Assembly: GCA_947453945.1 (NCBI GenBank)
Contig: CANGJB010000005.1
Span: 31,352 to 95,351, forward strand
Reading direction: 5' to 3'
Length of the DNA: 64,000 nucleotides
Source of the DNA: Sphingomonadaceae bacterium
GTDB lineage: Bacteria; Pseudomonadota; Alphaproteobacteria; Sphingomonadales; Sphingomonadaceae
Part shown: positions 37,012 through 46,298 of the stretch, one piece after another
Layout of the letters: the number at the start of each line of letters is the position of its first letter
Position numbering within the stretch: position 1 is the stretch's first letter
Position numbers and translations under genes: made by a program
Notes under the pieces: generated by a model
Databases searched by the model: none
Seen by the model: only the letters and a program-made list of their open reading frames with translations
What the model was told of the DNA's origin: nothing

Positions 37012-38477
37012 TGGCTGCACTCCCGCGCCACTTGCACATCGTCGAAGGGAAGGACGCGCATGGCCTCGCCGCGTCCCACGATCTGGCCCTGTTCGTGGCC
37101 CTTGCCGGCCACGAGCACGATATCGCCTGCACCGGCATCGGCAATGGCGGCGGCAATCGCCTCGCGCCGGCCGGGCACTTCGCGGGCACGCGCATCGCAG
37201 CCGCCGAGCACGGCGGCGCGGATTGTGGCCGCATCCTCGCCGCGCGGGTTGTCGTCCGTCACGATCACGATTTCTGAGCCTGCACAGGCGGCGCGGCCCA
37301 TTTCGGGGCGCTTGCCCTCATCCCGATCCCCGCCCGCGCCGAACACGGTGATCAGGCGGCCCTCCTTGCCGACATGCGGGCGCAGCGCGGCAATCGCGGC
37401 GGTGATCGCATCAGCCGTGTGGGCATAATCGACATAGACCGGCGCACCGCTGCGGGTGATGCTGGCACGTTCGAGGCGCCCGCGCACTGGCTGGATGCGC
37501 GAAAGCGCGCCCAGCGTAGCGACCGGATCGCCCCCGACCGCGATGACCAGACCCGCCGAAACGAGCGCGTTGGCGGCCTGATAGGCGCCGATGAGCGGGA
37601 GATCGAGTTTGCGCTTTTGCCCGTCGTGCTCAAGCTCCAGCGTCTGGCCGAGCTGCGTGGGCGTGCGCGAGAGGAGCCGCAGCGTCTCGCCGCCCTCACC
37701 CACGGTGATGAGCTTGAGCCCGCGTGCCTTTGCCGCCGCAATCGCCTGCGCGGACCAGACATCATCCGCCCAGATCACAGCCGTGCCGTCTGCCGCCACG
37801 ACATCGCCGAACAGGCGCATCTTCGCGGCGAAATAGGCTTCCATCGTGCCGTGATAATCGAGGTGATCGCGGCTGAGATTGGTGAAGGCCCCGGCCATCA
37901 CGCGCGGGCCTTCGTTGCGGAACTGATCGAGCCCGTGGCTGGAGGCTTCATAGGCCACATGGCTGACGCCTTCGCGCGCCAGGCCCGCCAGATTGGCAAG
38001 GAACGTCACGATATCGGGCGTCGTCAGCCCGGTGGAGACGCTTTCGTCTGCCGTGGTAACGCCCAGCGTGCCGATCGAGGCGGCGTGGAAGCCGGCCATG
38101 CGCCAGAGCTGGCGCGTCATCTCGACGGTGGAGGTCTTGCCGTTGGTGCCGGTGACGGCGACGAGCGTTTCAGGCACCGGCGCGAAGAACGGCGCGGCAA
38201 GGCGGGCAAAGGCGCGGCGCGGCGCAAGATCGGCAATGTGGACCGCGCCTTCTACGCGGGCTTCGGGCCGGGCGACGACGGCAATCGCGCCCGCGCGGAT
38301 CGCGTCCGCGATGAAATCCTCGCCGTTGACGCGGGTGCCGGGGAACGCGCCGAACACGGTGCCGGGGGCAACCTTGCGGTGATCGATGGCAAAACCGGTG
38401 ACCGAAGCGCCCACCAGTGCGCCCGCGCCATCAGGCAGCGCGATCCCCGCCGCTGCGGCAAGCGCGCCCAGGTTCAT
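37008..38477 (-). CDS. murE: UDP-MurNAc-L-Ala-D-Glu--meso-diaminopimelate ligase
   Basis: 489 residues. AVTGTNGKTSTVEMTRQLW (P-loop), NLSRDHLDYHGTMEAYFAAK, and the DNPRGED motif (VTDDNPRGED), the marker for meso-diaminopimelate rather than lysine. So the cell wall is of the usual Gram-negative A1-gamma type. It overlaps ftsI and murF by four bases. Confidence 0.97.
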   Translation of the reverse strand: MNLGALAAAAGIALPDGAGALVGASVTGFAIDHRKVAPGTVFGAFPGTRVNGEDFIADAIRAGAIAVVARPEARVEGAVHIADLAPRRAFARLAAPFFAPVPETLVAVTGTNGKTSTVEMTRQLWRMAGFHAASIGTLGVTTADESVSTGLTTPDIVTFLANLAGLAREGVSHVAYEASSHGLDQFRNEGPRVMAGAFTNLSRDHLDYHGTMEAYFAAKMRLFGDVVAADGTAVIWADDVWSAQAIAAAKARGLKLITVGEGGETLRLLSRTPTQLGQTLELEHDGQKRKLDLPLIGAYQAANALVSAGLVIAVGGDPVATLGALSRIQPVRGRLERASITRSGAPVYVDYAHTADAITAAIAALRPHVGKEGRLITVFGAGGDRDEGKRPEMGRAACAGSEIVIVTDDNPRGEDAATIRAAVLGGCDARAREVPGRREAIAAAIADAGAGDIVLVAGKGHEQGQIVGRGEAMRVLPFDDVQVARECSQ

Positions 38478-40219
38478 TCGCCTTCTCCCGAACCGACCAG
38501 CGGGCTGAGATCGGTAATATCGACATCATGGTGCGCATCAGGCACCACGCCGAGCATCGGGCCGATGCGCGGCACCAACCGGCCCACGATGGGAGCGGCG
38601 TTCCATGCGGCGGATCGCTGGCCGGAGGTGCTGGCGGTGGCCTGCGGTTCGTCGAGCATGACGATCACCACATAGCGCGGCTTGTCCATCGGGAAAGCCG
38701 CCGCGAATGTCGCGATCAGCGAAGTCTTGCGATAGCCGCCGCTGCCAGGCTTTTCCGCCGAGCCGGTCTTGCCGCCGACGCGGAAGCCCGGTGCATCGGC
38801 CTTGCGGCCCGTGCCGTCGACCACGATCATGCGCAAGAGCTGGCGCATGAGCGCGCTGGTCGATGCCTGAAACACCCGGCGGCCGGAAGCGAGGTGCGCC
38901 GGATCCACCTTGTAAAGCGTAGCCGGGCGCCAGATCCCGCCGTTGACGAGCGCCGCATAGGCCGAGGCGAGGTGAAGCGGGGTAACCGCGATGCCGTGGC
39001 CATAGCTCACCGTCATCGTCGTCAGCCGCGCCCAATCGCCCTTGCCGCCCTCGCCGCCGCCGTGGGGCCAGAGCGGGAAGCCGCGCGCGGGCAGTTCGAT
39101 GGTCGGGCGCTCGTTCATGCCGAGCTGCTCCATCGTACGCTTGAGCGCGACCGGCCCCAGCAAGTCCGCCACATGCGCCGTGACCGTGTTCGACGAATGG
39201 ATCAGCGCTTCGGGCACGTTGAGCGAGGCGCCGAAATTGTGGCTATCGTGAATGGTGAACTTGCCGATCTGGAACGGCACGGCGGGATACCGGGTCGCCA
39301 GATCGGTGATGACGCCGGCATCGATGGCGGAGGCAACCGTGATCGGCTTGAACGTGGAGCCAAGCTCGTAAACCTGGTTCGACACGCGGTTGAACACCAG
39401 ATCGTTGTAGGCAAGATCCGAGCGGTTGGGATTGAACGAAGGGAGCGAGGCCAGCGCGATGACTTCGCCGCTGTCAGCATCAAGGATTACCCCGGCCGCG
39501 CCCTTTGCGTTGGTTTCCATCATCCCGCGGCCAAGTTCGTCCTCCAGCGCGCCCTGGGCCCGCGCATCGAGCGAAAGCGCGGTGGGGGTGCCGCGATAGG
39601 CCGGATCGAGCAGACGGCCTTCGAGCACCTGCTCCATGCCGACATGGCCCTTGCCGGCCTCGTCGACATAACCAAGCACGTGTGCGGCAAGCGAGCCTTG
39701 CGGATAGAAGCGCTGCTCCTCGCGCGGGAATTCCAGGGCAGGTTCACCCAGCGCGAAGATCCTGTTGGCCTCTTCCGGCAGCACCCGGCGGCGCAGATAG
39801 CTGGGCTTGCCCGCCTTCAGCCGAGCGACGAGATCGGCGTAGTCCGCATCGGGAAAAATGGCGACGAGCGCGTGGGCGACTTCCTCAGGCGTCTTGACCA
39901 GCGGGGCACCGCTTGCGCCCAGCGCCTTGGGATTGAACCACAGCGAATAGGACGCGAACGCGCGCGCCAGCGCAAGGCCGTTGCGATCGGTGATCTCCCC
40001 GCGCGAAGGCAGGAGCGCCTCAGCCAGCGAAGCGCGCTCGGGCGTCTGTTCGAACAAGCCGAGCTGGCCGATGCGCACGCAGGCAGTGAGCGCGGTGAAC
40101 ACGAACAGCAGCATGACCCATAGGGCCCGTACGCGCGCAGTGGCGAGTGCGATCTGGCGCACATTGGCAAGCTGGACGCGGCCAGTGGCAATTGCGGCAG
40201 AGGCAGTCAACGCGTTCAC
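38474..40219 (-). CDS. ftsI: Peptidoglycan D,D-transpeptidase FtsI (PBP3)
   Basis: 581 residues from GTG 40219 (GTGA overlap with ftsL). One N-terminal TM (~33-50), a pedestal domain with PSRGEITDRNGLALA, then the class B transpeptidase: catalytic SxxK in ELGSTFKPITVASA, SxN as HSSNTV, and KTG in VGGKTGSAEKP. It cross-links septal peptidoglycan with FtsW as the polymerase. Confidence 0.96.
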   Translation of the reverse strand: MNALTASAAIATGRVQLANVRQIALATARVRALWVMLLFVFTALTACVRIGQLGLFEQTPERASLAEALLPSRGEITDRNGLALARAFASYSLWFNPKALGASGAPLVKTPEEVAHALVAIFPDADYADLVARLKAGKPSYLRRRVLPEEANRIFALGEPALEFPREEQRFYPQGSLAAHVLGYVDEAGKGHVGMEQVLEGRLLDPAYRGTPTALSLDARAQGALEDELGRGMMETNAKGAAGVILDADSGEVIALASLPSFNPNRSDLAYNDLVFNRVSNQVYELGSTFKPITVASAIDAGVITDLATRYPAVPFQIGKFTIHDSHNFGASLNVPEALIHSSNTVTAHVADLLGPVALKRTMEQLGMNERPTIELPARGFPLWPHGGGEGGKGDWARLTTMTVSYGHGIAVTPLHLASAYAALVNGGIWRPATLYKVDPAHLASGRRVFQASTSALMRQLLRMIVVDGTGRKADAPGFRVGGKTGSAEKPGSGGYRKTSLIATFAAAFPMDKPRYVVIVMLDEPQATASTSGQRSAAWNAAPIVGRLVPRIGPMLGVVPDAHHDVDITDLSPLVGSGEGE

Positions 40220-40980
40220 GGAGCCGACTTGCCCCCCTTGGCGGACTTTACAGGTATTGCCGACTGGGCCGGCTTACCTGCAACAGGAGCCTTGCCCGGC
40301 TTGGCTTCGGGCTTGCCGGCCGCTAGCTTGGCGCCCTTGGCGGGTTGCGCTGAATCGCCCTTAGCCGCCTTGGCGGGCGTGGCGAGAGCCGCCTTCCCGT
40401 TGACCTCCCTCGAATCCTTGGCAGGCTTGTCCTTGCCGCCCTTCCCCAGCGGCGCGACCATCGCCAGCCGCGCGCCAAGGTTGGCAGTGGCCGCGGCGCG
40501 ATCAGCGGCAGCGGCGTGCTTGGCCGCAGGCTTGGTATCGGCTTTGGCTTCAGGCGTTGCCGCCGGGGCCGAGATTTCGGAATCACCGCCAAAGCCGGCC
40601 ATCACTGCGGGAAACGCCGCTTCGGCCGCCACGCTATCGTCGGCGCTTGCCACGCGGATCGGCTCGGGGCTGCCCGGGCCATCGGGCTTGGCGATGGCGG
40701 CAAGCTGGCGCTCATTGGCCAGATACTGGCTGGCCGACGGCGCGACATAGCCGAACTCGACATCGTTCCAGAGCTTCAGTTGCTGCTGGTTCGCGCGGGT
40801 TTCCACCTCGGTTTCGAGGTAGAGCTTCTCCTTGCGCAGCGAAACGATCTTCAGTTCGGTGCGGTGAACCTGGCTGCGCAGCGCGTTGACGCGGAACGCG
40901 AGGACCATGACCACCGCCCCGCAGACGAGCAACAGCGCGATCCAGCCGATCGAGCGGAAGCGGTTGGCACTGACCATCAT
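40216..40980 (-). CDS. ftsL: Cell division protein FtsL with long Ala/Lys/Pro-rich extension
   Basis: 254 residues. A short N-terminus, one TM helix (~12-32, [18 protein letters not shown]) and a periplasmic coiled coil (~33-70, [27 protein letters not shown]) are typical FtsL. The usual protein ends near residue 90-120; here about 150 more residues rich in Ala, Lys, Gly and Pro follow ([17 protein letters not shown]). It is placed exactly where ftsL belongs, between rsmH and ftsI. ATG 40980 overlaps the rsmH stop. Confidence 0.88.
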   Translation of the reverse strand: MMVSANRFRSIGWIALLLVCGAVVMVLAFRVNALRSQVHRTELKIVSLRKEKLYLETEVETRANQQQLKLWNDVEFGYVAPSASQYLANERQLAAIAKPDGPGSPEPIRVASADDSVAAEAAFPAVMAGFGGDSEISAPAATPEAKADTKPAAKHAAAADRAAATANLGARLAMVAPLGKGGKDKPAKDSREVNGKAALATPAKAAKGDSAQPAKGAKLAAGKPEAKPGKAPVAGKPAQSAIPVKSAKGGKSAP

Positions 40981-41957
40981 GCGGCAAGCCCCTTTCCAGA
41001 AAGACCTTCCCGGGCCGGGGCCGCGGTGCGGACCGCCCAGCGCAAGGTGGCCGAACGCGCGCGGGGATTGCGCGCCTGCTCTTCCGCACCGGGCCGGATC
41101 GCGCCGGAGGGTTTTTCGAACACGGGCTGGCCCGCGGGGCCGCGCACGGGCAGGTGGCGCGATCCGGCCGGGACGGCGCCAGCGGCTTCGCGCAGGAACT
41201 GCTTCACGATCCGGTCTTCAAGGCTGTGGAAGCTGACAACCGCGAGGCAGCCGCCGGGAGCCAGTACGCGCTCTGCCGCGGCGAGGCCGGCGTGCAGTTC
41301 ATCGAGCTCGCCGTTCACGTGGATGCGCACCGCCTGAAAGCTGCGCGTGGCTGGATCCTTCGGCGCGCCGGGGCGATAGCCGAGCGCCTTGCGGACCACA
41401 TGGGCAAATTCGCCTGTGGTCGTCAGCGGACGGGCAGCCACCACCGCGCGGGCGATGCGGCGCGACTGGCGCTCATCGCCATAATGATAGAGCACATCGG
41501 CAATCGCTTCTTCGGCCGCGCCGTTGAGGAAATCAGCTGCGCTCTCCCCGGATTGCGACATGCGCATATCGAGCGGGCCATCGCTGGAGAAGGCGAAACC
41601 ACGCGCGGCCTGATCGAGCTGCATCGAGCTGACGCCGATATCGAACACCACGCCCTGCACGCTGGCAATGCCCACTTCGGCAAGTCCTTCGGCCAATTCG
41701 GAAAAACGGCGGGGATGGAGCACGAGCCGGGGCGGGCTTTCGGAAACTTCCCCCCAGGCCCGCCCCGCCGCAATCGCATCGGGATCGCGATCGAAGGCAT
41801 GGACGGTAGCGCCGGCACCGAGCAGGCGGCGGGTGTATCCGCCTGCGCCGAAGGTGGCGTCCACGATCAGCGAGCCGGGCGCGGGGTGCAGCGCGGCCAT
41901 CACCTCATCGAGGAGCACGGGGATATGGGGGGCCAAGGGATCGGGGGCATCGCTCAT
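40977..41957 (-). CDS. rsmH: 16S rRNA (cytosine-1402-N4)-methyltransferase
   Basis: 326 residues from ATG 41957. Motifs: [28 protein letters not shown] (SAM site), [34 protein letters not shown] and [15 protein letters not shown]. It methylates C1402 of 16S rRNA. Also known as mraW. ATGA overlap with mraZ. Confidence 0.98.
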   Translation of the reverse strand: MSDAPDPLAPHIPVLLDEVMAALHPAPGSLIVDATFGAGGYTRRLLGAGATVHAFDRDPDAIAAGRAWGEVSESPPRLVLHPRRFSELAEGLAEVGIASVQGVVFDIGVSSMQLDQAARGFAFSSDGPLDMRMSQSGESAADFLNGAAEEAIADVLYHYGDERQSRRIARAVVAARPLTTTGEFAHVVRKALGYRPGAPKDPATRSFQAVRIHVNGELDELHAGLAAAERVLAPGGCLAVVSFHSLEDRIVKQFLREAAGAVPAGSRHLPVRGPAGQPVFEKPSGAIRPGAEEQARNPRARSATLRWAVRTAAPAREGLSGKGLAA

Positions 41958-42454
41958 TTGCGGGCAGCCTTGACGGCATGTTCGGCCATCTTGGCGCGGC
42001 ATGCGGATTTGACCGAGTCCCAGCCGGGACCCATCGTGAACAGCACTGAGGGCGCCCAGATCGTGAACTGGTGAATGCCGCCATGGAAATAGAGCGCATC
42101 GTCCACCGCGACCTGCTCGCCGAGGTATTCAGGCAGAACGAAGCGGCCAGAATCATCGAAGCTGATGCGGGCAAAGCCGCTCAGCTGGGCGGCGCGTTCA
42201 TCGATATCGAAGGGTTCGCCGCGCTCGATCGCGATGCGTTCCTCGTGCGCGATCTGTTCAGCAAAGCTTTCCGCGCGCATTTCGCCAAAGCCGACAAGGC
42301 AGGGGTGCTTGTGGTGCTTGTCGAGGCAGAGGGTGCGGTTCCCGCGGGAGGCATCGCGGACGGTCTGGCGGAAATCTGCAGGCAGGACGAAGCGGTTCTT
42401 TTCGCCGCGCGGCGAAAAGCCCTGTCCCCAATACTGCGACTGCCCCCCAGCCAC
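41954..42454 (-). CDS. mraZ: Transcriptional regulator MraZ
   Basis: 166 residues from GTG 42454, chosen because GGGGA lies eight bases upstream and sphingomonad MraZ proteins begin with a similar MAG-; an ATG at 42502 would add 16 unlike residues. Two AbrB-type SpoVT domains: [16 protein letters not shown] (~14-30) and [19 protein letters not shown] (~90-110). MraZ represses its own dcw promoter by binding short G-rich repeats spaced every 10 bp, and such arrays exist upstream here. Confidence 0.93.
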   Translation of the reverse strand: MAGGQSQYWGQGFSPRGEKNRFVLPADFRQTVRDASRGNRTLCLDKHHKHPCLVGFGEMRAESFAEQIAHEERIAIERGEPFDIDERAAQLSGFARISFDDSGRFVLPEYLGEQVAVDDALYFHGGIHQFTIWAPSVLFTMGPGWDSVKSACRAKMAEHAVKAARK

Positions 42455-42571
42455 GTGCCGCTTCCCCGCCACGGACGAAAGCCTCCCAACCCGGCCATGC
42501 ATACCCGCATGGCCGACTCATCCCCCGCGGATGCGTCATGGAGTCCGTCCTGATGGGAGGATGTCTTAACG

Positions 42572-42606
42572 CGGGACGGCCCGGGCGAAAAGGGGAAAAT
42601 GCGGGA
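42572..42606 (+). promoter_or_regulatory. Array of four MraZ-box-like 5-mers at 10-bp spacing
   Basis: CGGGA (42572), CGGGC (42582), GGGGA (42592) and CGGGA (42602) repeat at exactly 10-bp intervals with unrelated 5-bp spacers; TGGGA at 42554 is near but off the grid. MraZ of E. coli binds TGGGN repeats separated by 5 bases. The array is 118-152 bp upstream of the mraZ start. Confidence 0.6.
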
Positions 42607-42741
42607 AATTGCGTCCAGACGTTGATTCTAGTGGATGAATCTTTGCTTGGGGCAAATCTTTATACCTTTCCTGCTTTCGCACCACCCCGGACAAAGCCAC
42701 GCAATTCCGCCAAAAACTGGCCGCAGGACGTAGCCTCACCG

Positions 42742-42806
42742 TCCCAGCGCGGGTCATTCCCGTGCTTTCCCGCGCCCCACCCATTGGCGATTCCCGCTTA
42801 TTCCCG
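42742..42806 (-). promoter_or_regulatory. Second set of MraZ-box-like 5-mers (minus strand)
   Basis: On the minus strand CGGGA occurs at 42758-42762 and 42768-42772, and again at 42792-42796 and 42802-42806. Each is a pair at exact 10-bp spacing; TGGGA is at 42742-42746. The orientation is opposite to the array at 42572-42606. Confidence 0.5.
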
Positions 42807-42808
42807 GG

Positions 42809-43522
42809 TCAGCGGGCGAAGGCCTGCCGCATCAGCCGACGCAGCGCCCACGCCTGCGCGGCAGCAGCAGGCCCGCTGGCCGGTTCCAGCAGCGCTGCAT
42901 CCGCCACGATCAGCACGGTTCCTCGGGCGATCCGGCACATGGCGATGAGCCCGGCCTGCTCGATTCGGCAATCGGCAGAACCGCCGGCAGCAAGGGCAAG
43001 TACACCCGGCGCGCGCACGGGGAACGGCGCGCCCGCGATTTCCCGCGCCGCCTCTTCCGGCTGGAGGACGAGGCCCCAGTGCGCCAGAATCGGCGCAAGC
43101 AGCACGGTATCGGCCGGGCGGCGGGGATCGCCGAGGGGAAAGCCGCTCTCGGCCGTGAGCAGCGGATCGGCGAAGAGCAACAGGTGCCCCCCGCGCCGCA
43201 CCCACGCATCGAGCGCGACATTCTCCGCAGGCTCCAGCGGGCGCGGCTGCGCGATCACGATATCGGCAAGGGCACCGGGCGCAAGCAGGGTATCGAGCGG
43301 GACAAGGCGGCGGCCTTCCTCCAGCACCGGGCGTGCCCAGTGGGGATCGCCGGGCGGCGCAAGCTGCGCGGCAATACCATCTCCCTCACGCCACAGGATC
43401 GGCAGGCTGGTGAACAGGCCGAGCCCGGGGCGCTCCTGCGGCGGCTGCGCAGGAACACGATTGCAGGCGGCCAGCGCCAGAGCGCCGACCACAAGTATCG
43501 AAACGATGCGGATGCGGATCAG
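42809..43522 (-). CDS. Putative lipoprotein, unknown function, probable CTG start
   Basis: With GTG 43492 the protein would begin with only ten residues before the lipobox Cys. Reading from CTG 43522 gives a normal lipoprotein leader (IRIRIVSILVVGALALAAC) and a CTGA overlap with the upstream stop, like the ATGA/GTGA overlaps elsewhere here. The 237-residue product has a Rossmann-like core with VALDAWVRRGGHLLLFADP and PILAHWGLVL, reminiscent of DUF4350/GldG-type glutamine-amidotransferase-like domains (weak). Function unknown. It ends just upstream of the mraZ regulatory region. Confidence 0.65.
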   Translation of the reverse strand: MIRIRIVSILVVGALALAACNRVPAQPPQERPGLGLFTSLPILWREGDGIAAQLAPPGDPHWARPVLEEGRRLVPLDTLLAPGALADIVIAQPRPLEPAENVALDAWVRRGGHLLLFADPLLTAESGFPLGDPRRPADTVLLAPILAHWGLVLQPEEAAREIAGAPFPVRAPGVLALAAGGSADCRIEQAGLIAMCRIARGTVLIVADAALLEPASGPAAAAQAWALRRLMRQAFAR

Positions 43523-43908
43523 TTGCCCGGGGGGCGCGGCGCTGGCCGCGCAGGCTTGGCGCCGCTTGCCACGGGCAGTTCGGGCGCGACGCCCATATCG
43601 ACCAGCGGATCGTTGGCCGTACTGGTGCTCGGGCTGGGGCTTGCGGCAGCGGCGGCGGGCGTGGTGGTGCGGTCCACCAGCTTGGCGCGGTCCATGATCA
43701 CGTTGGCAAGGCTGACCAGCAAGAGCATCCCGGCAAGGCCGAACAGGCCGATCTGGAGCCGGTGCACGGCCTGCGCGCGCAGTTCCCGCGGACCGGGCCG
43801 CGCCGGCTGCAGCGCGGCAAGGCGGGCGGCTTCGGCAAGCGATTCGCTCGCGGTTGCCACCGGCTCAGTCGCAGGGCTGCGATCAGGGATGAGGCCGAAA
43901 AGTGCCAT
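43519..43908 (-). CDS. Single-pass membrane protein, unknown
   Basis: 129 residues: an Ala/Glu-rich cytoplasmic N-terminus (ESLAEAARLAALQPARPG), one TM helix (~50-70, IGLFGLAGMLLLVSLANVIM), and an Ala/Ser/Pro-rich outer tail ending PARPAPRPPGN. I recognise no family. It is coupled to the downstream lipoprotein gene, so the two may act together in the envelope. Confidence 0.65.
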   Translation of the reverse strand: MALFGLIPDRSPATEPVATASESLAEAARLAALQPARPGPRELRAQAVHRLQIGLFGLAGMLLLVSLANVIMDRAKLVDRTTTPAAAAASPSPSTSTANDPLVDMGVAPELPVASGAKPARPAPRPPGN

Positions 43909-43926
43909 CCGCCTGATACTAGACGC

Positions 43927-44946
43927 TTATGCGAGCCAAGGGAATACCGGCAGCCCCTTCGCGCGCAGCCACTCCGGGTTGTAGAGCGAGGAGAGGTAGC
44001 GGAAGCCGGTGTCGCACAGAATCGTGGCGACGCGCGCGTCCTTCTTGCCCTGAGCCACCAGCTGCTGGCCAAGCGCGACCGCGCCGGCCACGTTGATCCC
44101 GCTCGAAAGGCCAAGGCACAGCCCTTCCTCGGCCAGCAAGCGGCGGACCCATTCGATGCCTTCCTCGTCCGAAATGCGGAACTGCGTATCGATCGGCGCG
44201 CCTTCGAGGTTGGCGGTGATGCGCCCCTGCCCGATCCCTTCGGCAACCGACGAGCCTTCTGCCTTCAGTTCGCCATGCGCGTAATAATTATAGAGCGCCG
44301 CGCCGTGCGGATCGGCAAGGCCGATGGTCACGTTTTCATCAAACGCCTTGAGCCCGAAGCCCACGCCCGCAATCGTGCCGCCAGTGCCCGCCGCGCAAAT
44401 GAAGCCATCGACCCGGCCATCCATCTGCGCCCAGATTTCCGGCGCCGTGCTTTCGATATGCGCGCGGCGGTTGGCGATATTGTCGAACTGGTTGGCCCAG
44501 ATCGCGCCTTCAGTTTCCTCGGCAATGCGGCGCGAGGTGTGAACGAAGTGGCCCGGATTGGAAAACGGCGCGGCGGGCACAAGGACCAGCTCCGCGCGGA
44601 GCGCGCGCAGCGTGTCCATCTTCTCGCGCGATTGCGTTTCTGGCATCACGATCACGGTTTTGTAGCCGAGCGCATTGGCGACAAGCGCCAGACCAATGCC
44701 GGTGTTGCCCGCAGTGCCTTCCACAATCGTGCCGCCGGGCTGCAGCAGGCCCTTGGCCTCCGCATCGCGCACGATCCACAGCGCCGCGCGGTCCTTCACC
44801 GAAGCGCCGGGATTGGCGAACTCGCACTTGCCATAGATCTCGCAACCGGCCGCCTCGCTCGGCCCTTTCAGGAGAACCAGCGGCGTGTTGCCGATGAGTG
44901 AGAGGGTATCGGGCAGGATGGCGGGTGGCGGGACGGTGTCTGTCAT
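43927..44946 (-). CDS. cysK: Cysteine synthase A-type PLP enzyme
   Basis: 339 residues from ATG 44946. Motifs: SLIGNTPLVLLKG, PLP lysine K51 in NPGASVKDRAAL, EGTAGNTGIGLALVA and the phosphate loop CAAGTGGTIAGVG. It makes cysteine from O-acetylserine and sulfide, using the sulfide produced by CysI. The EGTAGNTG loop (instead of EPTSGNTG) and its length fit the subgroup annotated as cysteine synthase A in alphaproteobacteria; cystathionine beta-synthase-like activity cannot be excluded. The true start excludes an upstream in-frame stretch. Confidence 0.9.
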   Translation of the reverse strand: MTDTVPPPAILPDTLSLIGNTPLVLLKGPSEAAGCEIYGKCEFANPGASVKDRAALWIVRDAEAKGLLQPGGTIVEGTAGNTGIGLALVANALGYKTVIVMPETQSREKMDTLRALRAELVLVPAAPFSNPGHFVHTSRRIAEETEGAIWANQFDNIANRRAHIESTAPEIWAQMDGRVDGFICAAGTGGTIAGVGFGLKAFDENVTIGLADPHGAALYNYYAHGELKAEGSSVAEGIGQGRITANLEGAPIDTQFRISDEEGIEWVRRLLAEEGLCLGLSSGINVAGAVALGQQLVAQGKKDARVATILCDTGFRYLSSLYNPEWLRAKGLPVFPWLA

Positions 44947-45015
44947 GCCGGCGGACGTAATGCGCCGCCGCGCGCCCCGCAATGGATTTGCGCTTTCAGC
45001 AGCGCAAGCGGGGCT

Positions 45016-45678
45016 CTACTCGCGCCCCGCGCGGATCGCGCCCGCCGCTGCAAACGGGGCAATCGCCAGCGCGGCCAGGCTGGCAGCCGCGAGGAGCAGC
45101 AAACCGCCCTCCCCGCCCGGCTGGAGCGAGCCTGCACCGAAGATCAGCATCGGGACAGTAAGCGGAATGGCCAGAAGCCCGCCCAGCGCCGCGCCCGCGC
45201 GCAGCCCCGCCGTGAGCGCGGCGATGGTCACGCCGATGGCGGCAAGGCCCGGCGTGCCAAGGAGGAGGCCGGCTTCCACCGTCCAGAGCTGCGCGCCATC
45301 GAGATTGAGCAGGCCCGCCGCGAGCGGCGCGGCGAGCATCAGCGGCACACCGAAGCTGAGCCAGTGCGCCACGATGCGCAGCAGGAGCACGCCTTCCTCC
45401 GCAATTCCGCGCAAGGCCCACTGATCGAAGAACCCGGCTTCGAGATCGGGCTCCACCAGCCGATCAAGCGGGAGGATCGCGGCGAGCAAGGCCGCGACCC
45501 AGATCACGCCCGCGCCCGTCCGCGCCAGCAGCCGCGCATCTGGGCCCACCGCGAAAGGATAGAGCATGGCGACCGCGAGGAAGAACAGCAGCGGCAGCAG
45601 CGCGCCGCCCCGGCCCGGCGCGCCAAACAGCAGCAGCGCTAGATCGCGGCGGAAGATGGTCCACAGCGCGCCCTTCAT
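45016..45678 (-). CDS. ccmB: Heme exporter protein CcmB
   Basis: 220 residues, six hydrophobic spans. Matches CcmB in FRRDLALLLFGAPGRGGALLPLLFFLA at the N-terminus and PLDRLVEPDLEAGFFDQWAL in the first loop. With CcmA it forms the ABC part that releases holo-CcmE for cytochrome c maturation (system I). ATG 45678 overlaps the ccmA stop. ccmC-I are not in this window. Confidence 0.93.
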   Translation of the reverse strand: MKGALWTIFRRDLALLLFGAPGRGGALLPLLFFLAVAMLYPFAVGPDARLLARTGAGVIWVAALLAAILPLDRLVEPDLEAGFFDQWALRGIAEEGVLLLRIVAHWLSFGVPLMLAAPLAAGLLNLDGAQLWTVEAGLLLGTPGLAAIGVTIAALTAGLRAGAALGGLLAIPLTVPMLIFGAGSLQPGGEGGLLLLAAASLAALAIAPFAAAGAIRAGRE

Positions 45679-46250
45679 GGCATATGTTCCAGCAGCGATA
45701 GCGTGCGCAGCCGGCTGAGTTCCAGCGGCTGGTGCGAAGCGATCACGGCAATGCCGCCCAGCGCCCGGTGTGCCTCGATCGCGGCCTGCGTGCTTGCACC
45801 CCAATGCGTATCGAGCCCGTTCAGGGGTTCATCGAGTAGCCAGATCCGCGCACCGCTGGCCGCCAGTCGCGCCAGCGCGGCGCGCTTGCGCTGGCCGGTG
45901 GAAAGATAGCGCACCGGCACATCCGCCAGATCTTCGAGCCCGAAATCGGCGCGGGCTTCGCCTGCCCGGTCAATCGACTGCCAGAAGGCCAGCGCCTCAC
46001 CCAGCGGGCGGTGGGGATCGAGTGCAGGGCGTTCATCCGCCAGCGCGCGCGTGCCTTCATGTTCCACATGGCCGTTATAGGGGCGCAGCAGCCCGGCCAG
46101 AATGCGCATGAGGCTGGATTTGCCGATGCCGTTGGGCCCCGCCAGCTGCAGCGCATCGCCGCTGTGGAGTTCGAAGCCCACCCCCTTGAACAGGAGCCGG
46201 TCGCCACGCCGGCAGGCAAGATCATAGGCAGCGAGACGGCACGGTTGCAT
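45675..46250 (-). CDS. ccmA: Heme ABC exporter ATP-binding protein CcmA
   Basis: 191 residues. Walker A AGPNGIGKSSLMRILAG, ABC signature YLSTGQRKRAALARL, Walker B IWLLDEPLNGLD, switch His in IASHQPLE. It powers CcmB in cytochrome c biogenesis. It is short for an ABC ATPase, as CcmA usually is. Divergent from phhB across 48 bp. Confidence 0.95.
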   Translation of the reverse strand: MQPCRLAAYDLACRRGDRLLFKGVGFELHSGDALQLAGPNGIGKSSLMRILAGLLRPYNGHVEHEGTRALADERPALDPHRPLGEALAFWQSIDRAGEARADFGLEDLADVPVRYLSTGQRKRAALARLAASGARIWLLDEPLNGLDTHWGASTQAAIEAHRALGGIAVIASHQPLELSRLRTLSLLEHMP

Positions 46251-46298
46251 CGCCCCTGCCGATAGGGGAAAGCGGGCCCACTGCCAAGGAGAGCCATC

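Larger units (their letters stand above)
42455..42808. other. mraZ upstream region
   Basis: A 354-bp gap without a credible gene. It holds an AT-richer core (42607-42740) flanked by two sets of G-rich 5-mers pointing toward each other. On the minus strand TTGCCC and TAGAAT (attcta at 42625-42630) could be part of the dcw promoter, but their spacing (19 bases) is not ideal. Confidence 0.5.
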
